A DNA stretch of 64,000 nt from Prochlorococcus sp. AG-347-K17 (lineage in GTDB: Bacteria; Cyanobacteriota; Cyanobacteriia; PCC-6307; Cyanobiaceae): NCBI GenBank assembly GCA_003281385.1, contig QCCE01000004.1, positions 1 through 64,000 on the forward strand, read 5' to 3'. Position 1 is the stretch's first letter; every line of letters starts with the position of its first letter. Shown here piece by piece: positions 53,893 through 62,734 of the stretch. The notes beneath the pieces are model-generated. The model worked only from the letters and a program-made list of their open reading frames with translations. It was not told where the DNA came from and did no database searches. The translations under genes were made by a program, and so were the position numbers.

Positions 53893-54009
53893 ATGGCGTT
53901 TAAAGAAGGGGGGATGGCATCGGGCCTTCTAATCATCGCAGTATCAATAGTTTTTGCTGCCGGTTTTGGATTTTTAGTATTGCATTTTATACCTGGAATT
54001 CCATTTTAG
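53893..54009 (+). CDS. 38-residue membrane peptide, unknown
   Basis: ATG at 53893. MAFKEGGMASGLLIIAVSIV, then FAAGFGFLVLHFIPGIPF: a single long hydrophobic helix with short ends, much like small photosystem or cytochrome b6f subunits but matching none I know. The compact reading frame and clean start support it. Confidence 0.6.
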   Translation: MAFKEGGMASGLLIIAVSIVFAAGFGFLVLHFIPGIPF

Positions 54010-54043
54010 GTTATCTAAATGAATTTGATTCACAAAAAATATC

Positions 54044-54313
54044 TTATACATTAACAGTTTCTAAATCCTGCATTTGATTATCGTCAAAATTAGATTTCTT
54101 CTTTAATCGATAGGCATACACTAAAGATCCTAAAGCTATGGTACTAGAGGCAAAAATACCCGATATAAGTATCAAGGCAAAAAGACCTCCTATTAACCCC
54201 CCTTTTAATCTAAGCAAATTTGATTTAATTAAAAGTATTGATAAAAAAACAATAGTAGCTTTAAGAGAAGAGATTTTTAAAAAAGTAAATGGATAAAAAG
54301 GATTTAACAACAT
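54044..54313 (-). CDS. Small membrane protein, unknown
   Basis: 89 residues with two hydrophobic stretches (about 18-30 and 38-66) and a polar C-terminus (KKKSNFDDNQMQDLETVNV). The first 20 residues may be an overextension of the frame. No family recognised. Confidence 0.45.
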   Translation of the reverse strand: MLLNPFYPFTFLKISSLKATIVFLSILLIKSNLLRLKGGLIGGLFALILISGIFASSTIALGSLVYAYRLKKKSNFDDNQMQDLETVNV

Positions 54314-54370
54314 TTCTTTGGCAGGATATATTTTGATTTAATTCTAAAAATAAATTTTAAAAAACGCATA

Positions 54371-54390
54371 AAAAAAGACTCAAATGAGTC
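54371..54390 (-). terminator. Terminator of the 45-residue membrane peptide gene
   Basis: On the minus strand GACTCA-TT-TGAGTC (54377-54390) is followed by six T. The stem is flanked by A/T runs on both sides, so it may also work weakly on the plus strand. Confidence 0.7.
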
Positions 54391-54418
54391 TTTTAAAATC
54401 TATATTAAATATGATAAG

Positions 54419-54556
54419 TTATGCATCAGGGTCAAAATTCTTTAGGTTTGGACCAGCCACAAGACCAACTAGCCCAAAAAGGACTAAAGAACCAATTCCA
54501 AAGCCTGCTGCCCATGGATTGAAACCACCTAAAGCAAAAGAAGCTAATAAATTCAT
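54419..54556 (-). CDS. 45-residue membrane peptide, unknown
   Basis: ATG at 54556. MNLLASFALGGFNPWAAGFG, then IGSLVLFGLVGLVAGPNLKN followed by FDPDA. Glycine-rich single helix with a conserved-looking FNPWAAGFGIG. A terminator follows 29 bases downstream. A plus-strand frame covering the same bases (54384-54572) is its shadow. It looks like a thylakoid peptide; not recognised. Confidence 0.65.
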   Translation of the reverse strand: MNLLASFALGGFNPWAAGFGIGSLVLFGLVGLVAGPNLKNFDPDA

Positions 54557-54758
54557 GATTTTAAAAACATAATATCTCCGAGTAAGCATACAGATTTTTA
54601 AGAAAAATTTATCTATATTGAGACATTTCTTCGTAATTATCAGAATCGTTTAACTATCCCTTTACAAAAAAATCCACAAAATTTTTATTATTTGTTTTAT
54701 TATCTAGGCATTGCTATTTTGTTGGCGAACTTTAAAACCATCAAAACTGTTTTTTTTA

Positions 54759-55139
54759 ATGACTTCCTACTATACTTTTATTTATGATGGAGAATGCCCG
54801 TTCTGCAACCATTTTGCTGAGCTCCTTGAGATCAAAAGCCAGATAAATAATATTAAAATCCTAGATGGACGTAAAAATTTAACCTTAATTAAATCCCTCC
54901 AAGAGAAAGGTTATGACCTAGATAAAGGAGCTATTCTCCTGAAAGATGAAGATATCTTTCATGGGCCAGATGCAATTAATACTATTTGCAAACAGATAAA
55001 TAACCCCTCAAGTAATTTACTTTTGTTACTTTCTAGAGTGTTTAAATCAAATAAACGAACAAATTTGATATTTCCTTTACTTGTCAGAGCCAGAAGATTC
55101 GCATTGATATCAAAAGGTATATCAATATCCCTAGTTTAA
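54759..55139 (+). CDS. DCC-family (DUF393) thiol-disulfide oxidoreductase
   Basis: 126 residues from the ATG at 54759; an in-frame TTG at 54711 would add 16 unlikely residues. YDGECPFCNHF holds the CxxC of the DCC family, and the middle has ILDGRKNLTLI. The role is a thioredoxin-like redox exchange, partner unknown. Confidence 0.8.
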   Translation: MTSYYTFIYDGECPFCNHFAELLEIKSQINNIKILDGRKNLTLIKSLQEKGYDLDKGAILLKDEDIFHGPDAINTICKQINNPSSNLLLLLSRVFKSNKRTNLIFPLLVRARRFALISKGISISLV

Positions 55140-55246
55140 AAATAAAAACTTTCTAAATATTAAATAACATATTTATAAGCTTCTGTATCAATAAATGATA
55201 ATTAATTATTTCTTAGCTAGAACTAGGTGGTAATTACAAGTATTAA

Positions 55247-55432
55247 ATGATAGAAAACTTCAATCCCTTTATTTCATTGGGCGGTGATAACCAAAAAGTT
55301 AATCATATGGCTGAAGCGGCACTTGAAATGAATTTAACTTGTAATGATTTAAAGAAAGATTTAAATTTAACTGATGGGGATGTAGTGGATATGTTGCAAC
55401 TAGTCATGGATAGGTTTAAAAATAGTAATTAG
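55247..55432 (+). CDS. Small soluble protein, unknown
   Basis: 61 residues, acidic, helical (MAEAALEMNLTCNDLKKDLN then DGDVVDMLQLVMDRF). No motif recognised. Alone between the DCC gene and the next small gene. Confidence 0.5.
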   Translation: MIENFNPFISLGGDNQKVNHMAEAALEMNLTCNDLKKDLNLTDGDVVDMLQLVMDRFKNSN

Positions 55433-55477
55433 GCAAATTTCGTAACTAATTAATCTCTATATATCTATTATTTTTAA

Positions 55478-55780
55478 ATGAAACTAGTACAAATTGAGTT
55501 TTCGAAATATGAATTAGTTAACTTTTTATGGCCTGAATTAATAGAAGACTATGGATTTGATAAAGCCAGAAAAATAGTTTCTCAAGCTATAGACTTGCAA
55601 AAAATGAATGGGACTAAAAAAAGCACAATGCCAATCATATTTTCAGGGACGGGAGGATTAGCTCTAATACAAATACAAATGCTAGAAAAAGAAAACATTG
55701 AGATTAGTTATAAAGATAATCAAGTTTTAATATTTAATCTAAAAAGAAAGTCATTTCAAATCTTAAATGAAGCAAACTAA
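55478..55780 (+). CDS. Small soluble protein, unknown
   Basis: 100 residues. KLVQIEFSKYELVNFLWPEL and SQAIDLQKMNGTKKSTMPIIF, no signal peptide. It may be co-transcribed with the MBL gene 66 bases downstream. No family recognised. Confidence 0.5.
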   Translation: MKLVQIEFSKYELVNFLWPELIEDYGFDKARKIVSQAIDLQKMNGTKKSTMPIIFSGTGGLALIQIQMLEKENIEISYKDNQVLIFNLKRKSFQILNEAN

Positions 55781-55846
55781 TCTAAATTAGTAATTTCTCG
55801 ATAAAGTCAAAATTACCTTATAGTCTAATTAAATAATTAATTTTTA

Positions 55847-56563
55847 ATGACTTTTGAAGCGACCTACCTTGGCTCAAATGGTTGGCTTATAAAATTTAAA
55901 AAAACCAATTTAATTATTGATCCTTGGCTCAAAGGAGATTTAGTATTTCCTCTAGGTGAGTGGTTTTTTAAAGGATCCTTAGAAGAAGAAATTTCAATAG
56001 ATAAAAAAATAGATATTATTTTGTTAACCCAAGGACTACCTGACCACTGTCATGTTCCAACATTAGAAATGTTCAGAAAGGATATTCCTATAATTTGCCC
56101 TAAAAGTGCTGTTGAAACATTAAAAAAAATTGGTTTTAGTTCAATTAAAGTGCTTAAGCCAACCGAAAAGATAAATCAATTTAATTTGAGTTTTGAAGCT
56201 ACTGCTGGTGCTCCAGTACCACAGATAGAAAACGGATATATTGTTAAAGATCATCAAGATAATGGGTTTTATATAGAACCCCATGGATATCTTGATGAAA
56301 ATTTAAACAAGCAAAGTCTTGATGCAGTCATCACTCCTACAAAAAATTTAGAATTACCCCTAGTAGGTTCTTTTGTAAAGGGTGCTGATGTAATCCCTAA
56401 ATTAATTAACAAATTCAATCCAAAATATATACTTTCAAGCACCATAGGCGGAGATGCAAAATATTCGGGTTTCTTAAATAATTTTATTTCAGTACAGGAT
56501 TATGAAGAGGAATTAAATTGTAATCTTGTGGATCTAGAGAGTATGCAATCTATTATGATTTAG
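55847..56563 (+). CDS. MBL-fold (UlaG-like) hydrolase-family protein
   Basis: 238 residues of the metallo-beta-lactamase fold. LIIDPWLKG is the early strand-turn, and the metal motif is LLTQGLPDHCH at 59-69, in which the usual THxHxDH has Q62 and L64 in place of two histidines while D66 and H67 remain. The same altered motif occurs, as far as I recall, in related cyanobacterial and plant proteins. The reaction is unknown. Confidence 0.75.
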   Translation: MTFEATYLGSNGWLIKFKKTNLIIDPWLKGDLVFPLGEWFFKGSLEEEISIDKKIDIILLTQGLPDHCHVPTLEMFRKDIPIICPKSAVETLKKIGFSSIKVLKPTEKINQFNLSFEATAGAPVPQIENGYIVKDHQDNGFYIEPHGYLDENLNKQSLDAVITPTKNLELPLVGSFVKGADVIPKLINKFNPKYILSSTIGGDAKYSGFLNNFISVQDYEEELNCNLVDLESMQSIMI

Positions 56564-56619
56564 TTCGATCTAAAAAGATCTTTAATTAAGTCATTTAGCT
56601 TGAAAGTAAATCAACTTTA

Positions 56620-56626
56620 AAAGGAG
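56620..56626 (+). promoter_or_regulatory. Strong ribosome binding site before an ATT start
   Basis: AAAGGAG, a near-perfect Shine-Dalgarno sequence, ends 8 bases before ATT at 56635. No ATG, GTG or TTG lies in frame before 56716. Confidence 0.6.
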
Positions 56627-56634
56627 CTCAAAAA

Positions 56635-57000
56635 ATTCATTCATTATTTATTACCTCAATACTTTTATTAGCTTTAAATAATAGCTATGTATGTGAAAAT
56701 TCCAAGCTTAATCTTGTGATGAGAAATAATATTAATGGTGACTTTTCCATAGTAGAAAAGATATCTGAGTTAAAACCAGGAGCATTTATAAATATTAATT
56801 GGAATAAAAAAAAGCTTATGCTTCCTTATTCTCTAAGAAAAGATTATATTTCTTTTACAGATAAAAAATGGGACTGGAGGTACCAACTTGATAAGGACGG
56901 ATCGCCTGATACTAATAATCCTTCTTTATACGAATTACTTCCTACAGGAAAAGTTAAAGCACATTACTGTCAATCAGAAGATAATAGCTCTAGCCTATAA
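56635..57000 (+). CDS. Small secreted protein, apparent ATT start
   Basis: 121 residues if ATT at 56635 is used. That start gives a normal signal peptide (MHSLFITSILLLALNNSYVC); starting at the GTG at 56716 or ATG at 56719 removes it and gives 94 residues. The mature part contains WNKKKLMLPYSLRKDYISFTD and KWDWRYQLD, probably a small beta-rich domain, unknown in function. ATT starts are rare (infC is the known case), so mutation or sequence error is possible. It lies upstream of pepN. Confidence 0.55.
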   Translation: MHSLFITSILLLALNNSYVCENSKLNLVMRNNINGDFSIVEKISELKPGAFININWNKKKLMLPYSLRKDYISFTDKKWDWRYQLDKDGSPDTNNPSLYELLPTGKVKAHYCQSEDNSSSL

Positions 57001-57050
57001 TTTCAAAATAGATATTCAAGATTTTTTAACTTCTGAACTTCTTTGTAAAG

Positions 57051-59657
57051 ATGAACAATCCAATAAAACAAAAAAGTCTTTCAAGATATATAAAACTTAA
57101 AGATTACAAAGTTTTTGATTATGAAATTCCAGAAATCTTTTTGGACTTCGTAATTAAGAAAAATGCTGTAAACGTTACGACCAAACTAAAGTTGGTAAAA
57201 AAAAATAAAAATACAAGAAATCTAATTCTTGATGGTACGGATATATTAATAAAAAAAATATTTATAGATGACTCACTACTAGAAGAGGAATACTACGAAC
57301 AGCAAAAAAATAACTTAAAAATTAAAAATATTAAAAAAGATAATTTTTTATTAAAAATAGAAGGAATAATTAAACCAAAGGAAAATACATCTCTTTTAGG
57401 AATGTATGAGAGTAATGGAATTATAACTACGCAATGCGAGGCAGAGGGATTTAGAAGAATAAGTTTTCACTCTGATAGGCCTGATATCCTAAGCAAATAC
57501 ACAGTGAGAATTGAGGCCGACAAAAATGATTATCCTGTTTTACTTTCAAATGGTAATATCGTAAAAGAAAATGATCTTACTAATAATCGACATGAAATAA
57601 TTTGGGAAGACCCATATCCAAAACCCTCTTATCTATTTGCATTGGTAGCGGGTAAACTTAATTGTGTTAAAGATAATTTCATAACAAAATCGAATAAAAA
57701 AGTAACAATAAATATTTATGTTGAGCATGGTGATGAAAAATATGTCCAACATGCAATAAGTTCCTTACAGAAATCTATGAGATGGGACGAAGATAAATAT
57801 AACCTTGAATACGATTTGTCATTGTTCAATATAGTTGCAATCAGGCACTTTAATATGGGTGCAATGGAAAATAAAAGTCTCAATATATTCAACTCAAAAC
57901 TAATACTAGCTAATTCTGAAACAACAACTGATGAGGAATTAGAGAGAATAGAGGGTGTGATCGCCCATGAATACTTCCATAATTGGACGGGTAATAGGGT
58001 GACTTGTAGGGATTGGTTTCAATTATCTCTTAAAGAGGGTTTAACAGTATTCAGAGATCAACAGTTCACAGCAGACCTTCATAATCATGAAATCAAGAGA
58101 CTTGAGAATGCAAAATTTCTTAGAAAAAATCAATTTAGAGAGGATTCTGGTCCAACATCGCATCCTGTAATGCCAGAAAGATACCAAGAAATAGACAATT
58201 TCTACACGACCACGATATACGAAAAAGGATCAGAAATAATTAGGATGCTAAACAAGCTTGTAAAAGAAGAAAATTTCTATAAGGGATTTAGTAATTACAT
58301 CTCAACATATGACGGGAAGGCAGCAACAATAGATCAATTTGTCGATAAAATTTTAAATCATAATAAGGAAATTGATCCTGAAGAATTTAAAGTCTGGTAT
58401 AAGCAAAATGGCACACCAAAAGTTAAATTCAAGAGAATCTGGGATCAAACAGGCGAAAAACTCATAATTCAAGCCTCTCAAAGTAATCCAATAAAGAAGA
58501 ACCCATATAATAATTTACCTCTAATAATTCCTATAAATCTGGCTATATTTTTCGGAAACAATGACATGATAGAAAAAACAGTTGTTTTAAAAACAAAAAA
58601 ACAAGAATTTATTTTTAGGAATGTTAGATCTCACCTCCAAATCCCTTTTGTAACTTATTTTCGCGAATTCTCTTCACCAGTTGAGTGGGAATCTGACACT
58701 AGCTTGGATGAAAAATTTTTAATCTTAAAATATGAAAAAGATTTTTTTACACTATCTAATACCGTAAGAGAATTATTTAAAAAAATCATTTTATGCAGAT
58801 TAGATGAAAAGCCAGATTACAAAGTTGAAAATAAATTAATAAGTACTTTAATATCATTTATAAAAAATAAAAATATAAATTTGGCTCTTTTATCAGAATT
58901 ACTAAGTATTCCGACATTTGCTGAAGTTGAAACAGAGATAGAAAAGATAGACCCTTTAAAAATATATAAAACTATTGACGAATTAAATCATTTATTCGGT
59001 ACAAAATTAAAAGAAGATTTATATTTTAAGCTCCATGAAATAGAGAAAAATCTAGATAAAGTTTGGCCAGAAGGTACAAATGAAAGAAAACTAATCGAAA
59101 CTATTTGGAAACTGCTCTTGCATAGTAATGATGAGGGAATTAAATGCAAAATAATTAATTATGTCGATAGTAATTCCATGACGCTGGCAAAAGCTGCCTT
59201 AAATTCATTCAGTAGGATTAATTGTCCTGAAAGAAAAATTATTTCAAATATATTCTTTAATAAATGGAAAAATAATAGTGTCGTCTTGGATAGTTGGTTC
59301 TCATTCAATGCATCTATAGAGATTGATGAAAAAACAAGCAGCATTGAAAAATTATTTGAAAATAAGTTTTTTGATTCAAAATCACCAAACACTTTAAGAG
59401 CTATTTTAAATACTTACGTGACAAGAAATAGTACTTTTCATGCAATGGATGGTTCTGGTTATAAATATATTGCAAAGAAAATAATTGACTTTGATAAATT
59501 AAATCCAATCGTAATATCCCGATTTGTGAAAGTATTTAGTAGATACAATTATTATTCAGACCCTTACAAAAGTAATATGATAGAAACAATAAAGCAGATT
59601 AAAAAAAATAAACTATCAACAAATACTAAAGAAGTATTAGATGCAATAATAGAGTGA
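57051..59657 (+). CDS. pepN: Aminopeptidase N (M1 zinc peptidase)
   Basis: 868 residues. It removes N-terminal residues from peptides. GAMEN is at 270-274, the zinc site HEYFH at 306-310, and the third ligand is E329 in the KEGLTVF block, spaced as in the family (HExxH-x18-E). Length and order fit gluzincin aminopeptidases of the E. coli PepN kind. Probably cytoplasmic. Confidence 0.96.
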   Translation: MNNPIKQKSLSRYIKLKDYKVFDYEIPEIFLDFVIKKNAVNVTTKLKLVKKNKNTRNLILDGTDILIKKIFIDDSLLEEEYYEQQKNNLKIKNIKKDNFLLKIEGIIKPKENTSLLGMYESNGIITTQCEAEGFRRISFHSDRPDILSKYTVRIEADKNDYPVLLSNGNIVKENDLTNNRHEIIWEDPYPKPSYLFALVAGKLNCVKDNFITKSNKKVTINIYVEHGDEKYVQHAISSLQKSMRWDEDKYNLEYDLSLFNIVAIRHFNMGAMENKSLNIFNSKLILANSETTTDEELERIEGVIAHEYFHNWTGNRVTCRDWFQLSLKEGLTVFRDQQFTADLHNHEIKRLENAKFLRKNQFREDSGPTSHPVMPERYQEIDNFYTTTIYEKGSEIIRMLNKLVKEENFYKGFSNYISTYDGKAATIDQFVDKILNHNKEIDPEEFKVWYKQNGTPKVKFKRIWDQTGEKLIIQASQSNPIKKNPYNNLPLIIPINLAIFFGNNDMIEKTVVLKTKKQEFIFRNVRSHLQIPFVTYFREFSSPVEWESDTSLDEKFLILKYEKDFFTLSNTVRELFKKIILCRLDEKPDYKVENKLISTLISFIKNKNINLALLSELLSIPTFAEVETEIEKIDPLKIYKTIDELNHLFGTKLKEDLYFKLHEIEKNLDKVWPEGTNERKLIETIWKLLLHSNDEGIKCKIINYVDSNSMTLAKAALNSFSRINCPERKIISNIFFNKWKNNSVVLDSWFSFNASIEIDEKTSSIEKLFENKFFDSKSPNTLRAILNTYVTRNSTFHAMDGSGYKYIAKKIIDFDKLNPIVISRFVKVFSRYNYYSDPYKSNMIETIKQIKKNKLSTNTKEVLDAIIE

Positions 59658-59671
59658 TTAATTGATATTAT

Positions 59672-59893
59672 TTAACTAAATATAATAATAACAATTGTAA
59701 ATATTAAAAATAAAATAAATACAAGATACTTATTAATAAAAATATAATCAAATACATTTTTATTATTATTTTTATTCCACTTTTTATTTACGTATTCCTT
59801 AGTAATAAATTTATTAGGTCTGCCACAATATAAACATGTTGGGGAGGTTTTTAAAATAAAATTTTTACATTGGGGGCACTTTTTTTTTTCCAT
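59672..59893 (-). CDS. Zinc-ribbon membrane protein
   Basis: 73 residues. The N-terminus has a zinc ribbon CPQC (7-10) and CLYC (20-23), and the C-terminus is one membrane helix (about 53-72). Convergent with pepN. Similar small zinc-ribbon membrane proteins are common; role unknown. Confidence 0.65.
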   Translation of the reverse strand: MEKKKCPQCKNFILKTSPTCLYCGRPNKFITKEYVNKKWNKNNNKNVFDYIFINKYLVFILFLIFTIVIIIFS

Positions 59894-60059
59894 AATTTAA
59901 TCTTACTGAATAAAATTGAGATCAGAAACAATAAATTAAAATAAGTAATTTAAATTTTATTTATTATATTTTGAATAATTAAATATCATTGCAAAATTAA
60001 ATTTGATTCTAACTATTTAAAAAAATTCAATATAATAAAAAATTATTATTTAGTTTGAA

Positions 60060-60221
60060 ATGTTTGCTATTGCACTCGGAATGTCTCCTGTCGAAAAAAT
60101 CACTGTTGCAATATCTGCTTCAATTTTTATAATCGCATTTACATGGGTCTCGATTAAGGGAGATTTAAGAAAACTTGCTAATGAACTTATTGAAGATAAT
60201 GAAAATAATCAGGATAATTAA
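60060..60221 (+). CDS. 53-residue membrane peptide, unknown
   Basis: ATG at 60060. One helix (about 14-32, ITVAISASIFIIAFTWVSI) and a polar C-terminus rich in Asp, Glu and Asn. Missed by a long-ORF scan. Convergent with the next gene, 13 bases away. Confidence 0.6.
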   Translation: MFAIALGMSPVEKITVAISASIFIIAFTWVSIKGDLRKLANELIEDNENNQDN

Positions 60222-60234
60222 AAATTCTTTTACC

Positions 60235-60435
60235 CTACTTTGCATGCAAACTTGGGTAATCAATAATATGCCTAATTTCTTTTAGAGAAGAACCATAGAT
60301 TTTTTCACCATTTAAGTGAACACCAATCCATTTCTCCTTTTGATTAAAAAAATTACTCTTAGCAGTATCCCTCTCGAGATAATCTTTATTACCCCAATTT
60401 AAAGTTATATTCCAACCTTTATAATTTTCTATCAT
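60235..60435 (-). CDS. Small soluble protein, unknown
   Basis: 66 residues from the ATG at 60435; a longer form starting at 60477 adds 14 hydrophobic residues. The core reads WNITLNWGNKDYLERDTAKS and KWIGVHLNGEKIYGSSLKEI. No family recognised. The start is uncertain. Confidence 0.5.
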   Translation of the reverse strand: MIENYKGWNITLNWGNKDYLERDTAKSNFFNQKEKWIGVHLNGEKIYGSSLKEIRHIIDYPSLHAK

Positions 60436-60528
60436 TGTGAAATAAAGAACATATTCAAATGATACCCAGAGAGACATAGAACAAAAACAAAGGAAATAAG
60501 TATTTTTTTCGTTATTTTTATTTAATAT

Positions 60529-61704
60529 TTATGTATTACTGACTTTTATTTTACGAGCAGCTTCATCTGCATTTTTTCTAGCCAAATTAATGTCAGGATT
60601 TGACGAGAGAACAACGCCCATTCTTCTACCTTTTCTGGCAACTGGTTTGCCAAATATGAGTACTTTAGTCTTTTCAAATTCTAATGCTTCATTAAGACCC
60701 TGATAAATAGGATTTAGATACTCTTGGTTAGAAAGTATAACTCTGGTAGCAGAGGGTTCTATTAGATCTATATGCGGTATTGGTAAATTTAAAAAAGCCC
60801 TTAAGTGTAATTCAAATTCATTAATATTTTGACTAACTAATGTAACCATACCAGTGTCATGAGGTCTTGGAGATAATTCTGAAAATATAACCTCACTTCC
60901 TTTTATAAAAAACTCTACTCCGTATAATCCAGCTCCATTTAGGTTATTTAGTATTCTACTTGTCATTTTCTTAGCTTCAATAACTAAGGAATCCTTGATC
61001 TCTAAAGGTTGCCAACTACATTGATAGTCTCCATTAGATTGAAGATGTCCAATTGGTAAACAAAAAATATTTTCACCATTTTCTTTTCTTACAGTTAGAA
61101 GAGTAAACTCAAAATCAAAATTAATAAATTCTTCAATAATCACACCTTTAACCTTTCCTCTTGAATTTGCTTGTGCCTGTTTCCATGCATTTTGCAAATC
61201 ATTTTTTGTTTCAATCAAACTCTGACCTTTACCTGAAGAGCTCATTAAAGGCTTAAGTAAAAGTGGGAATCCAATTTCATCTGCTTTTTTTTCTAAATCA
61301 TCAAATTCAAAAATATAATCAAATTTTGCAGTTTTAATTTTTAAATCTTTAGAAGCTAAGTCTCTAATTTTATCTCTATTCATTGTAATTTCTACAGTTC
61401 TGGCGTTGGGAACAATATTGAATCCTTCATCCTCGAGTTCTTTTAGAGCTTCAATTGAAAGTGCCTCTATTTCTGGGACAACATAGTCAGGTTTAAATTC
61501 TTTTATAACATTTTTTAAAATATTTTTATCTCCCATTTCAATTACTCTTGAATAATCAGCGACTTGCATTGCAGGTGCTTTTTCATATCGATCAATTGCA
61601 ATAACTTCTAATCCTAATCTTTTGGATTCTATTACTAATTCTTTTCCAAGCTCGCCACTACCAAGCAATAAAATTCTCTTTTTAGAAAAAATTGATTCTT
61701 TCAT
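60529..61704 (-). CDS. purT: Formate-dependent phosphoribosylglycinamide formyltransferase
   Basis: 391 residues. PurT uses formate and ATP to formylate GAR in purine synthesis. It is an ATP-grasp enzyme: LLLGSGELGKELVIESKRLG near the start, then PLMSSSGKGQSLI and a later LSPRPHDTGMVTL. Length fits. It follows a small membrane gene after 11 bases on the same strand. Confidence 0.96.
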   Translation of the reverse strand: MKESIFSKKRILLLGSGELGKELVIESKRLGLEVIAIDRYEKAPAMQVADYSRVIEMGDKNILKNVIKEFKPDYVVPEIEALSIEALKELEDEGFNIVPNARTVEITMNRDKIRDLASKDLKIKTAKFDYIFEFDDLEKKADEIGFPLLLKPLMSSSGKGQSLIETKNDLQNAWKQAQANSRGKVKGVIIEEFINFDFEFTLLTVRKENGENIFCLPIGHLQSNGDYQCSWQPLEIKDSLVIEAKKMTSRILNNLNGAGLYGVEFFIKGSEVIFSELSPRPHDTGMVTLVSQNINEFELHLRAFLNLPIPHIDLIEPSATRVILSNQEYLNPIYQGLNEALEFEKTKVLIFGKPVARKGRRMGVVLSSNPDINLARKNADEAARKIKVSNT

Positions 61705-61715
61705 ATATATAAAAC

Positions 61716-61958
61716 TTATTCTTCATCACCAGAGGGTTGTGTGGATGTATCTTCTGTAATTTTTTTTTCTTTAGAATAACTAAATAAAAAATTTCTACCA
61801 AGCCAATTTTGACTTCGCATGCTATTAGTTATTGATCTTGAAATTGCTCCTAAAAAAAAGATTCCAATCATTGCCCAAATAATTCTTTCTAAAGCAATTG
61901 CAGGTGAAAAACCTTGACCGGAATTAATAATTTCAGTAAGTGGGTCTAAAGGGTCCAA
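61716..61958 (-). CDS. Small membrane protein, unknown
   Basis: 80 residues from TTG. One helix (about 19-43) is followed by a basic then acidic tail. It lies immediately upstream of purT (11 bases) and could be co-transcribed. No family recognised. Confidence 0.5.
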   Translation of the reverse strand: MDPLDPLTEIINSGQGFSPAIALERIIWAMIGIFFLGAISRSITNSMRSQNWLGRNFLFSYSKEKKITEDTSTQPSGDEE

Positions 61959-62104
61959 ATTTAAACTGATTAATAATATTAATTATAAAGGGTTAAATAA
62001 ATGAAAAATTAAAACTTATAAAAGAAATAACCAAAACCACCATATAAATTAAACACAATAAAGTCTGCACAATGCTATCTTCAAAGGGTAAATTTTTTTT
62101 TGAC

Positions 62105-62584
62105 ATGCAAGTAGACGTACAAAATACTACTGTTCTTTCCGCAGACGGATCATCCATAAAATTAGGTGAATATTCAGGGGAAGTAATTTTAGTTGTTAAT
62201 GTAGCTAGTTATTGCGGAAATACTGCTCAGTATGAGGATCTTCAAAAGCTACATGATTTATATTCAAGCAAAGGCCTAAGAATACTTGCATTCCCTTGTA
62301 ATGATTTCGGAAAACAAGAACCCGACACTCTTTCAGAAATAAAAGACTTTTGCACAACAAAATATGGAGTTACGTTTGAAATTTATGAAAAAGTTCATGC
62401 CAAAGGCAACACCACAGAACCATACACAACCCTTAACAAAGTCGAACCTGAAGGAGATGTTGAATGGAACTTCGAAAAGTTTCTAATAGGAAAAGATAGT
62501 AAAGTAATTGCAAGATTCAAACCAGGTGTTAAACCGTTTGACGAAAACTTAATAGCAGCTATCGAGGTAGCTTTAGATTCATAA
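62105..62584 (+). CDS. Glutathione peroxidase-family protein
   Basis: 159 residues from the ATG at 62105; an earlier ATG at 62072 adds a hydrophobic 11-residue extension. The catalytic cysteine is C37 in VNVASYCGNTAQY, with FPCNDFGKQEP and the tryptophan of EWNFEKFL following, as in cysteine-type GPx that use thioredoxin or other donors. It removes peroxides, so it complements the peroxiredoxin at 950. Confidence 0.9.
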   Translation: MQVDVQNTTVLSADGSSIKLGEYSGEVILVVNVASYCGNTAQYEDLQKLHDLYSSKGLRILAFPCNDFGKQEPDTLSEIKDFCTTKYGVTFEIYEKVHAKGNTTEPYTTLNKVEPEGDVEWNFEKFLIGKDSKVIARFKPGVKPFDENLIAAIEVALDS

Positions 62585-62734
62585 GAACCTTTTTTATTAT
62601 TCAAATTAATATATTAAAAATAACAGCCCTTAATATTGAACTTTAAAAAATAAAAAATTATCCTAAAAATATCCTATCTTTTATCATTCAATCATTTCTA
62701 TTATTCTTTAATTTTATCTATTATCAAAATCAAC

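Noticed and set aside
54384..54572. Plus-strand ORF of 62 residues
   Set aside because: It is proline/lysine-rich with no signal and lies over a better minus-strand membrane peptide that has its own terminator.
56568..56582. GATCT/AGATC inverted repeat after the MBL gene as terminator
   Set aside because: The stem is only 5 bp of weak pairs and the T run is short, so I could not support it.
56888..57100. Plus-strand ORF of 70 residues between the secreted protein and pepN
   Set aside because: It overlaps both neighbours in another frame and has no coding features of its own.
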